A stretch of 52,709 nucleotides of DNA from a virus. The number at the start of each line of letters is the position of its first letter. Positions within the stretch are counted from its first letter, which is position 1. The stretch is taken from positions 1 to 52,709 of the IMG/VR virus record IMGVR_UViG_3300047300_000727. One strand, written 5' to 3'. Of the stretch, positions 1-7,129 are shown piece after piece. The notes beneath the pieces were generated by a model. That model did no database searches. It saw nothing but the letters and a program-made list of their open reading frames with translations, and was not told the origin of the DNA. The position numbers and the translations under genes were made by a program.

Positions 1-127
1 TTCCAACCGAGCGCAACGCGTCTACCATCACAATCGCTCCCGGCTCAACATCACAATCCATCGAACTGTACCTTGGTGCTACAGGTCTCACAGCCTCAAC
101 ATCTGGTCTCTCAGCTCGCTACAACAG
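1..127. repeat. Direct repeat copy 1 (127 bp, identical to 32067-32193)
   Basis: I compared base by base: positions 1-127 match 32067-32193 without a mismatch, and base 128 (a) differs from 32194 (g). Downstream similarity continues with mostly third-position changes. Both copies lie in the same reading frame of homologous adhesin genes. The copy starts at the very first base of the window, so its true left limit is unknown. Confidence 0.97.
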
Positions 128-1091
128 AACACGCACAGCCTCTGTAAGCATCCCGCTGGTAGCCCGTACAATCGCTCAGGCGTGGACTAGCGGTGGCTTT
201 GCTGAGGTAGACGCTACCAATATGCCGGGAGTCTACAGACTCGACCTGCCTGATGCTGCACTGGCTGCAGGTGCTGACGACGTAACAGTCGTGGTGCGTG
301 GTGCATCTGGTACTAACGGTGCGGTAATGACGGTGAAGCTGAGCAGTGGTGGCTTGACATCTGCACAGACTGCCTCGGCTGTCTGGGGTGCTGACCCAAC
401 ATCGTATGTGGCAGAAACAGCATTCGGCGGCGTAGTCAACGCAACAAGGAGCGTTGCAGGAAATACAGAAATACTCGCTCAGAATACGCCATCTGCCGTA
501 TGGGATGAACTAACTACAAATCATACAACTCATGGCACATTCGGTTACAACTCACTTCGTGCAGATCAGGCAAGCAAACAAGGACTTGTGACATTAAGTT
601 CATCTGGAAATGTGAATAGAGTTGATGCAGATGTTCATGCTATTGCAAATGATATTGATGCTGCGACTGAGCTCAAAGGTGCTCTTTTACATAATGGCGT
701 CGACTACATCAGCGCAAATATGCTGAATGCATCAGCAGGTTCACCATCCATCGGTCCATACACAGTCCTACCTTCGGGAGCAGGTGCAGACAACATCGTT
801 GACCTCAACGTCGGCACAGCTTCACCGCTGGTGCTGAATCTGCTTGATGGTTCCGGCGCACCATTCAATGCATCTGGAGCGACAATCACTGCCACGGTAT
901 ACACCGCTGGAGGCTCCACAGTGACCACGTACACGGGTTCAATCATCGCAGGGTATATCGGTGCCATCAGCGTGCCATTGTCGACTGCAGTCACTGCAAC
1001 GTCTGCAACGTATACAATGCTAGTGAGTGTTGTCATCGGGACAACCACCACGGTATTCGGACCACTGAAACTGGTGGTCAGGGCTATCTGA
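1..1091 (+). CDS. Tail adhesin/fibre protein, C-terminal part (cut by window edge)
   Basis: The frame is open from base 3 with no start codon, so the gene begins outside the window; about 362 residues are visible. The first ~140 residues are nearly identical to residues ~376-515 of the complete 694-residue protein at 30944-33028, which starts with a beta-helix-like domain. A variable middle part follows, then a beta-sandwich-like C-terminal domain that ends in a T-T-V-F-G-P-L motif. This suggests a tail-tip or receptor-contact protein with BppU-like domains (inferred from fold-like pattern, not proven). The internal ATG at 222 is not the start, since homology runs through it. The stop overlaps the next ATG. 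The stretch 590-720 is more A/T-rich than its flanks, as in a mosaic gene. Confidence 0.7.
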   Translation, partial: PTERNASTITIAPGSTSQSIELYLGATGLTASTSGLSARYNRTRTASVSIPLVARTIAQAWTSGGFAEVDATNMPGVYRLDLPDAALAAGADDVTVVVRGASGTNGAVMTVKLSSGGLTSAQTASAVWGADPTSYVAETAFGGVVNATRSVAGNTEILAQNTPSAVWDELTTNHTTHGTFGYNSLRADQASKQGLVTLSSSGNVNRVDADVHAIANDIDAATELKGALLHNGVDYISANMLNASAGSPSIGPYTVLPSGAGADNIVDLNVGTASPLVLNLLDGSGAPFNASGATITATVYTAGGSTVTTYTGSIIAGYIGAISVPLSTAVTATSATYTMLVSVVIGTTTTVFGPLKLVVRAI

Positions 1092-1441
1092 TGAACATCA
1101 TTCCGACATACGAAGACCCGACACAAGTACAGGCATTCTCCGTGATACTCGGTGAAAACGTGCCGTACAACCTGCAGTTGATTGACACCAACGGGACAGC
1201 CGTTGATGTCACTACAGGCACGCTGTCGGTGAGCTTCACGAACAACGCGACAGGTGGAGCATACACATTTCCGTCAGGAACGACGGTGGTCACAAAGTCA
1301 TTCCCTGGACAAGGTGTCATCACGGTGAACCTGCCGACTGCATGGTCAACATCTGCAGTGGTTAGGATGACTGTGACATACACGAACGGCGCCATCGTTC
1401 GATTGTTCGGTCCTGTGCTGGTCACGGTGGTTGCACCATAA
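1091..1441 (+). CDS. Small Ig-like/BppU-like beta-domain protein
   Basis: A 116-residue protein whose ATG overlaps the previous stop by one base (TGATG), so the two are probably translationally coupled. It is rich in T, V, S and N, with no transmembrane segment and the alternating pattern of a beta-sandwich. Its end (L-F-G-P-V-L-V-T-V) matches the ends of the adhesins at 1-1091 (V-F-G-P-L-K-L-V-V) and 30944-33028 (T-F-G-P-F-L-V-Q-L), so it looks like a free-standing copy of their C-terminal domain. Block B has no such separate gene. A virion surface or baseplate accessory role is inferred from position only. Confidence 0.6.
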   Translation: MNIIPTYEDPTQVQAFSVILGENVPYNLQLIDTNGTAVDVTTGTLSVSFTNNATGGAYTFPSGTTVVTKSFPGQGVITVNLPTAWSTSAVVRMTVTYTNGAIVRLFGPVLVTVVAP

Positions 1442-1887
1442 TGGATGCCGTGACCCGTGTCGACCTATCTGGATTCAACAAAGCGAATGGTATCTTCCGT
1501 GGAATCGATCGCGAACTCCGCATCGCGTGTGAGTACACCATCAAGCTCGCGAAGTCCGAGATGATGATGCCGAAGCATGGCACAGAGATTCAGTACTATG
1601 TCGGCAAGCAGACGTTCAGTGTGAAGACACGCAAAGAGCGTAAGCGCCGGATAAAAACGCACATTCAGTCTGCACCAGGCGAAGCACCAGCCATCCGCAC
1701 TGGTCAACTCTACAACAGTTTCTTCAGGCATCCGGGAGTGCGCGAGCTCGAATACATTGTCGGTGTCAACTCGCCATACGGGCGATACTTGGAACTTGAG
1801 CTCGACAGACCATTCCTGATTTCCAGTGGCACCCGAATGGGGCGTATTCTAGTGGAAAGGGTGAAGGCACTGTTCGATGGCATTTGA
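1441..1887 (+). CDS. HK97 gp10-like head-tail/tail completion protein
   Basis: 148 residues, between the adhesin and the tail-terminator-like gene, the same place as the gp10-like gene of block B (33029-33409). It is basic (a K-T-R-K-E-R-K-R-R stretch near residue 60), has a T-G-Q-L-Y-N-S motif like the T-G-x-L-x-x-S of gp10 proteins, and a Y-G-R-Y-L-E-L-E motif like the usual Y-(A/G)-x-Y-x-E/L signature, followed by a P-F-L segment. Family knowledge places it at the head-tail interface. The ATG at 1441 overlaps the previous TAA (TAATG). The 3' end overlaps the next gene by 11 bases. Confidence 0.65.
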   Translation: MDAVTRVDLSGFNKANGIFRGIDRELRIACEYTIKLAKSEMMMPKHGTEIQYYVGKQTFSVKTRKERKRRIKTHIQSAPGEAPAIRTGQLYNSFFRHPGVRELEYIVGVNSPYGRYLELELDRPFLISSGTRMGRILVERVKALFDGI

Positions 1888-2356
1888 GGCGTTCGATGTT
1901 GATCAGTGGCTGTTCAACCGCCTGCTGTCCGATACTTCGCTGATGGACCTGCTGGCGGTCGACAACCGTGCTCCGAACTATCAGCAGTGCGTCTACATGC
2001 ACGTCGCGCCGGAGAAGGACCCTGTGACACTTCAGGCTGTCCAGTTTCCGTACATCGTCGTCAGACGAAGTGGAGACGGCACAGCCGATGAAACATCCAT
2101 CGGTGGCAACCGGGCTGTCGTCAAGCAGCTGTACACGGTGACAGTGTGGGACAGTCAGAGTGGTGCAGTTTCCTACGCCAGGACACGCGCCATTGCAGAT
2201 CGCGTGGACGTTTTACTGAACATGCAGTCGGTGACAGTGACTGCCGGTGCTGTGTGGCTGAATCGGAACGGTAGTGATATCGCGATGACTCCACAATCAG
2301 ACGGTCGGGTGGACTGTGGCATCCTCCAGACCTATGTCGCCACAATAACCCCATAG
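1877..2356 (+). CDS. Tail terminator / DUF3168-like tail completion protein
   Basis: 159 residues, located between the gp10-like gene and the tail-tube gene, the usual place of the tail terminator that caps the tube and joins it to the head. Central F-P-Y-I-V-V-R-R-S-G-D-G resembles the P-Y-I/V-V-x-x-x-x-G motif of DUF3168-type proteins, and a later R-x-x-A-x-R-V-D-V-L-L helix is also typical. The block B gene at 33406-33822 holds the same place with P-Y-V-I-I-E-E-I-G-G. The start lies inside the preceding gene. The function is inferred from order and a short motif. Confidence 0.55.
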   Translation: MAFEAFDVDQWLFNRLLSDTSLMDLLAVDNRAPNYQQCVYMHVAPEKDPVTLQAVQFPYIVVRRSGDGTADETSIGGNRAVVKQLYTVTVWDSQSGAVSYARTRAIADRVDVLLNMQSVTVTAGAVWLNRNGSDIAMTPQSDGRVDCGILQTYVATITP

Positions 2357-2366
2357 GAGTAGGATA

Positions 2367-2795
2367 ATGCCTAAGTTTCTCGCCAAAGACGCCACAGTGG
2401 TCATCGGCTTCGGACCATTTGTGGACGGTACTGTCATCGCAACATTTTCAGCTGCGACCAGTGTCACTGGAACCGCGAAGTCGCTCAGTATCGTTCGGTC
2501 TGCAAACACCGAAAACGTGTCTGCCATCGGAGATTCCTTTGAGCAGACAATGCCTGTGTCGTATCAGGGTTCAATTAATGCTGAGTTCTACGTGACCGGT
2601 GCGCCTATCTTCGAAGGCAAAGTCGGATATGCCGTGAAGCTCACAATCGACGTTGACGGTGCTGGTACCGCTGGAAGCATCAGTCTGGTTGGTGTCGTTA
2701 CAGATCAGACACTGAGTCTGAACCCCGAATCCACTCAAAGCGAATCAGTTACCATCAAGCTTGGTGTCGCTGGATTGGCAGGGTGGACCATCTAA
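2367..2795 (+). CDS. Major tail tube protein (block A)
   Basis: 142 residues, beta-rich, directly before the frameshifted chaperone pair and tape measure, which is where siphoviruses encode the tube protein. A strong AGGAG ribosome site precedes the ATG (ATAGGAGTA leader); the same leader precedes the block B tube gene at 33832, fitting a highly expressed structural gene. There is little direct sequence likeness to the 155-residue block B pair, so the call rests on order, size, start signal and the S-L-x-P-E-S-T-Q-S-E-S region near the end. The TAA stop overlaps the next ATG. Confidence 0.65.
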   Translation: MPKFLAKDATVVIGFGPFVDGTVIATFSAATSVTGTAKSLSIVRSANTENVSAIGDSFEQTMPVSYQGSINAEFYVTGAPIFEGKVGYAVKLTIDVDGAGTAGSISLVGVVTDQTLSLNPESTQSESVTIKLGVAGLAGWTI

Positions 2796-3169
2796 TGGGA
2801 CTGGCTGACCTCAAAAAAGCACCGAAGAAAGAACAGAAGGACCTGCTGGTCATTAACCTTCAGCCATACATCGGCGAGGAAGCATATCTGCGATTCCGTG
2901 AACCACGCGCTGCAGACTATTTTCCAAGCGCTGAGACAAACCAGAAACAGGCGCTTCTCTACCCTGAGTTTAGCGCCGGCATGTTGAAGGTTGTCCAGTT
3001 GATGGCAAAGTGCTACGAATCCGGACCCGAAGATGGCGACACTTTTGACGCGTTCAAGTCATTCGGCGATCTGGCACGCGAGCAAAAAGAACTGTTCATG
3101 GTGGTTGCTGGTGAGTTCAACACCTACTATCCACTCGACCTTGAGGGAACATCGGTCCCAAACGACTAG
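2795..3169 (+). CDS. Tail assembly chaperone, short form (gpG-like)
   Basis: 124 residues, starting with M-G-L-A-D-L-K-K at the TAATG overlap with the tube gene; an ATG four codons earlier lies inside that gene and is less likely. It sits between tube and tape-measure genes and carries a slippery heptamer just before its stop, as in lambda gpG/gpGT. In that family the short form is made most of the time and helps tape measure and tube assemble; neither form ends up in the virion. Confidence 0.75.
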   Translation: MGLADLKKAPKKEQKDLLVINLQPYIGEEAYLRFREPRAADYFPSAETNQKQALLYPEFSAGMLKVVQLMAKCYESGPEDGDTFDAFKSFGDLAREQKELFMVVAGEFNTYYPLDLEGTSVPND

Positions 3170-3351
3170 ACGGAGCCAGCCAGAACATACTCTATACGTG
3201 TGTGAGCTGGCTCCATCGACATCCATCTGAAGTCGACCTGACTGTTTCACAGGTTGCTGAGGTGCGATATATCGGCTCCATCTGGGAGCAGGCAATCAAG
3301 GATGGGCTGGAAGCAATCCTTGAAACTCTGGCAAAACGGAGCATGTTATGA
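2795..3351 (+). CDS. Tail assembly chaperone, long form by -1 frameshift (gpGT-like)
   Basis: Translation in frame 0 up to the heptamer at 3157-3163, then one base back, reads on as R-L-D-G-A-S-Q-N-I-L and stops at 3349-3351, overlapping the tape-measure ATG at 3348. The extension contains W-L-H-R-H-P-S-E-V-D-L, closely similar to W-R-R-H-P-L-E-V-D-L in the frameshift product of block B, so this otherwise start-less frame is real coding sequence. Known lambda-like biology: the T part binds the tube protein while the G part coats the tape measure. Confidence 0.8.
3157..3214 (+). promoter_or_regulatory. -1 ribosomal frameshift signal: CCCAAAC plus stem-loop
   Basis: CCCAAAC at 3157-3163 is read C-CCA-AAC in frame 0 (X-XXY-YYZ), two codons before the TAG at 3167. 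Eight bases downstream GGAGCCAGC (3172-3180) pairs perfectly with GCTGGCTCC (3206-3214), a 9-bp stem with a 25-base loop. Heptamer, spacing and stem match canonical stimulatory elements. Confidence 0.85.
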
Positions 3352-4883
3352 ATCTCGGCGTATTCGAAATCATCTTCAAAGCGACAGGGGCTGACGGTCT
3401 CAAAAAGTCCCTGTCTGATGTCAAAGGTGAAGCAACGAAAACCGGTGATTCACTCGAAGACAGCGCAAAGAAAATGAAGTCGTTCGGTGACACCATGGCG
3501 AAACTCGCCATTGGTGGCGCCTTGATGTCATTTGGAAAGGCGGCATTCGATGCAGCTGTCGAGATGGAAGAACTGAACGCTCGACTGGTTGCCATCACGC
3601 ACAGTGGTGACAAAGCATCCAAGATCATGAAGGTTGTTCGTGAAGTCGCGAAACCTTCGCCATTCACCACGAAGCAACTCGCGGAAGCAGCGACACAGCT
3701 CGAAGCGTTCGGTGTTAACGCACAGAAAGCACTACCGAAACTCGCGAAGCTCGGAGCTGCCTTCGGAGCAGATGAGGAACACCTCCGCTCACTTGTGAGC
3801 ATTTTCGGGAAACTGAACCAGGGAATCATGCCGGACACAGAGCAACTCTCGATGTTCGGCTTGAATAAGGCGATGCTACAGGCTGAAGGGCTGAAGTTCG
3901 ACAAGAACGGCGCACTGCTGTCATCGGCATCCGAAGCGCTTGACGCACTCCAGCGACTCATCGAAAAGAAGTACGGGAACATCTTCGACATGATGGGTGG
4001 CACGACGAAGGCTGGTCTGGCAACCGTTCAGGATGCGTACACTCAACTGCTTGAATCCTTCGGACAGTTGGAACTTGCCGCCTTCAAAACGCTTGCACCG
4101 CCAATCATCGAGATGATGACAAAGTTGACCGAGTTCATGAATGCACTGAAGACTGATGGTTCGGTCGCACAGGGTGTCATGAAGGCGCTCGCTGCTTCGC
4201 TTGCGTTCGCTGGTTCGATGCAGGTCATCAATGGATTGAAGGCGCTCATTCCTATCTTTCAGGGAATATCCAAAGCACTGAAGGCTGTCGCAGCTGGTGA
4301 AGCGCTTGTGAGTGCGCTCGGTGGATGGGCTGGAATCGCCAAAGTCGCAGCCGGTCTGGTTGTCGCTGGTGGTGCAATCTGGGCAATGGACCAGATGTTC
4401 AACAGTATGGAAAAGGGCAACGCCATGAAGGGCGATGCTGCTGACCTACAAAAAGCGATGAGTGGCGGTGGTATCCCCGGTGTGACGAATCCGATGGCAA
4501 CTGCCGGCACTGGGCGCAAAGATGGAAGCATGGCATGGATTGAAGGCATGGCACGGATATTCTCGACTGCTGCCATGGTTGCCATTGAAAGCTCGAAGTT
4601 CCGCACAGGCATGGATGACTATCTGGCGCAGATCGCGAAGAATACCGGAACGACTGCGGACCTGCTCGACCTACGAAAACAAACCTTCGGAGGCGGTGCT
4701 CTTGGTGCAATGGGTGTGACTGCAGCCGAACTCCGCGAAGGTGGTCACGGTCCGGTTGCAGCTGGTGTCGGCGTCATTTCGAATGAACTGGTTCCATATT
4801 CGACTGACCTTGAACGCTCCATCAAGCGCGTATTCGCGAACGAGTATCGGAAGCAGTTCGGCAACCTGATGAGGAGACTGTAG
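3348..4883 (+). CDS. Tape measure protein (block A)
   Basis: 511 residues, beginning at the ATG that overlaps the frameshift product's stop. The N-terminal part has a K-K-S-L-S-D-V-K-G-E coiled-coil-like stretch and T-x-x-L-E-E/D repeats, followed by a P-S-P-F-T-T-K-Q-L-A-E-A-A-T-Q-L-E motif; tape measures often show P-F-x-x-x-x-L-x-x-A-A there, and block B has T-P-F-G-V-E-D-F-A. Hydrophobic segments near residues 315-350 fit a membrane-active tape measure. At the usual ~1.5 angstroms per residue the tail would be short, well below 100 nm. The stop overlaps the next GTG. Confidence 0.85.
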   Translation: MNLGVFEIIFKATGADGLKKSLSDVKGEATKTGDSLEDSAKKMKSFGDTMAKLAIGGALMSFGKAAFDAAVEMEELNARLVAITHSGDKASKIMKVVREVAKPSPFTTKQLAEAATQLEAFGVNAQKALPKLAKLGAAFGADEEHLRSLVSIFGKLNQGIMPDTEQLSMFGLNKAMLQAEGLKFDKNGALLSSASEALDALQRLIEKKYGNIFDMMGGTTKAGLATVQDAYTQLLESFGQLELAAFKTLAPPIIEMMTKLTEFMNALKTDGSVAQGVMKALAASLAFAGSMQVINGLKALIPIFQGISKALKAVAAGEALVSALGGWAGIAKVAAGLVVAGGAIWAMDQMFNSMEKGNAMKGDAADLQKAMSGGGIPGVTNPMATAGTGRKDGSMAWIEGMARIFSTAAMVAIESSKFRTGMDDYLAQIAKNTGTTADLLDLRKQTFGGGALGAMGVTAAELREGGHGPVAAGVGVISNELVPYSTDLERSIKRVFANEYRKQFGNLMRRL

Positions 4884-7129
4884 TGGCTACAAAGTGGGGG
4901 CTGAAGGTTGAGGTCGACTGTCCGGAACCGCGTCTGAATAAGGGCAGGCTAGTGATGGGCGCCTATGGTCTGACCTGGGACAAAGCGTTCAGTGACTCAA
5001 CCTGTTTCTGGGACTCGCCTACGCAGTCGCTGATGCCGTTACCACTGCCATTGTCCGGAGCGTGGGAAACGAACTTCAGCGGACTCTATGCGCGTCTGTC
5101 GCTCACTGATCTGGTAGTGACAGGTGGTTCGTGGCGTCAATATCAGGTCAAGGGTGCCGGCGATTATTGGATAGGTCTTGACGACAATCTGACGTACGCG
5201 AGCAACATCTACACGGCTACGTCATACCCTGCGAACAGCGCGTGGTACTTCGGCGTGTGCAACTCTGACACGACATCGAACAGCAACCGTGTGATTATGA
5301 CCATCACATTCGGGTACGTCGCAGCGACTCCGGACACAGTCGGAATCAAGCTCAGATTCTTCGCGAATGGTGGATGTCAGATATTCAAGAATGGCATTCT
5401 CAAAGGGCAGTATGACCAGTCGGATTCGAACCAGACTGCAGGAAGGAATACGCCAGGAACACAGAAGATGACCGGGCAGTATCACGGCGTGTACGTGCTA
5501 CCGCACAAACGGCGTGAACTGCTGGTGATGACTTCGTGGGGGCTGAACTTCAGCCACACATTCGAAGACCTCGACCAGAACAGCACGACGAACACTATTC
5601 TTCCAGCCGGGTACATCCGGACTTTCATCGAGCAGAAACGACCATTCTTCCAAATGGCACCGATTCGCTTCAGCGCTTCGTGCTCGGCATACAGCAAGCC
5701 GATACAGCTGCGCTACGCTCCACCTACAGGCGCAACCTTCAACTGGACGGTGTGGTATGACCGCATCAGTCAAGCGACAGGCGGTGCTGGTGGCACCATC
5801 AGCATCGTGAAGCCAGACGGGACCGCATACACTCCGGATGGTGTCATCGATACCATTCGGGTGAAGGTGACGCTGACATCGAGCGACCAGATTGAAGCGT
5901 TCGGAGTGTCGCTCGCCGAAGCGTGGTATCAGCCAACACCGACAACCACGGCGAACGCTCCAGTGGACATCACGCCATATCTCCAGAATCTTTCCCTGGC
6001 TGTCGATGAGTCAGGGCGAACGACGCTCCACATGTCCGGACGTCGCAAGCGTCTGACGGATGCTGGCGTCCAGCAGGTGCAAATCACCGGAGACCGTCCA
6101 GTGCGTGTGGCGCTCTCTGATGGAGCCGTCACACCAACGTGGTCTGACATCTTCCGTGGCACGCTTCAGCCACCACAGATTCAATATGCGCGAGCTGACA
6201 ACACGACAGATGCGGATATGTCTGCGCTGGTCTTCACTGGGCAGGACAGGTCACACGACTTCACGCTTCAGATGTTCGACAGCGCGGTGATTTACGACGG
6301 CTTCACAATGGAGTCGGCAGTCAAAGACCTTGTGACGTGTTGTGGTTATGCCACAACCGACGTGACGTGGAATGACACATCAGGGTTTACACTGCCACGC
6401 TCATCGGATCTCGCGAAGGGACACGCGAATGTATGTCCACAACGCGGTGACAACGTCAACGGTATGCTGACGAAAATCAAAACCGACTATGCTGCGAACT
6501 GGTTCACTGCTTGGCAACCGACAGCGACCGGGTACAAATACGTCTGGTCGAATCCATCAAGCCTAAGCACGACACCGGTCATCACGCTATACCACAGCAC
6601 GGCTGATGCGAAGGCTCAGGGTGTGGTGGCAGGGCTGGTGTCGAAGCGTGTGATTCGGAAGTTCAGCGCACACTATGAATCACCCGAAGCGAATCAGATT
6701 GTCGTCGTCGGACAGGACCCGCGTGATGCGAGTCTTATATATGCCTTCGGCGCGGATTCAGCATCGATGGACCCGACGACTGCTCCGGCATCGAGACCGT
6801 ACAACTGGCGTGGTCGACCTGTGATGTACATCAACAGTGACCCTGCAATCACAACGCCTGCAGCAGCTGCGCAAGCGCAGACGGTACTTGCGAGTCGCTT
6901 GATGTCAGGGCGCATCCTGATCGAGTTCGAGTCGGATGTGCTGGTCGATGACGCCACGAACAGACCACTGTGGATTGGTGATGTCATCAAGCTCATGAAG
7001 CCGGGAGGAACTGTGGTGCGCGGTATATATCGCATTGTGTCGATTCCTTCGATGAACTTCGAGCGTGAGACATCGACCACCATTCTGCGTCGTGCGCAGT
7101 ATCGCTGTGTCTACATCGGGGCTGGTTAA
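4883..7129 (+). CDS. Distal tail / tail hub protein (block A)
   Basis: 748 residues with a GTG start overlapping the TAG of the tape-measure gene. It lies between tape measure and the giant tip protein, as does the 789-residue protein at 37250 in block B. Near residues 350-420 it has a D-I-T-P-Y-L-Q-N-L segment followed by a domain resembling a hub (R-V-A-L-S-D-G-A, R-G-T-L). The C-terminus has W-I-G-D-V-I-K-L-M-K-P-G-G and R-I-V-S-I-P, a small beta-barrel-like end common in hub proteins. A combined Dit/Tal-type role at the tail tip is inferred from order. The two proteins share little obvious identity, so this part of the tail has diverged. Confidence 0.55.
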   Translation: MATKWGLKVEVDCPEPRLNKGRLVMGAYGLTWDKAFSDSTCFWDSPTQSLMPLPLPLSGAWETNFSGLYARLSLTDLVVTGGSWRQYQVKGAGDYWIGLDDNLTYASNIYTATSYPANSAWYFGVCNSDTTSNSNRVIMTITFGYVAATPDTVGIKLRFFANGGCQIFKNGILKGQYDQSDSNQTAGRNTPGTQKMTGQYHGVYVLPHKRRELLVMTSWGLNFSHTFEDLDQNSTTNTILPAGYIRTFIEQKRPFFQMAPIRFSASCSAYSKPIQLRYAPPTGATFNWTVWYDRISQATGGAGGTISIVKPDGTAYTPDGVIDTIRVKVTLTSSDQIEAFGVSLAEAWYQPTPTTTANAPVDITPYLQNLSLAVDESGRTTLHMSGRRKRLTDAGVQQVQITGDRPVRVALSDGAVTPTWSDIFRGTLQPPQIQYARADNTTDADMSALVFTGQDRSHDFTLQMFDSAVIYDGFTMESAVKDLVTCCGYATTDVTWNDTSGFTLPRSSDLAKGHANVCPQRGDNVNGMLTKIKTDYAANWFTAWQPTATGYKYVWSNPSSLSTTPVITLYHSTADAKAQGVVAGLVSKRVIRKFSAHYESPEANQIVVVGQDPRDASLIYAFGADSASMDPTTAPASRPYNWRGRPVMYINSDPAITTPAAAAQAQTVLASRLMSGRILIEFESDVLVDDATNRPLWIGDVIKLMKPGGTVVRGIYRIVSIPSMNFERETSTTILRRAQYRCVYIGAG

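Noticed and set aside
3296-4003. Minus-strand frame of 235 codons in the tape-measure gene
   Set aside because: Ser/Ala/Phe-rich shadow of the tape-measure coding sequence without start signals.
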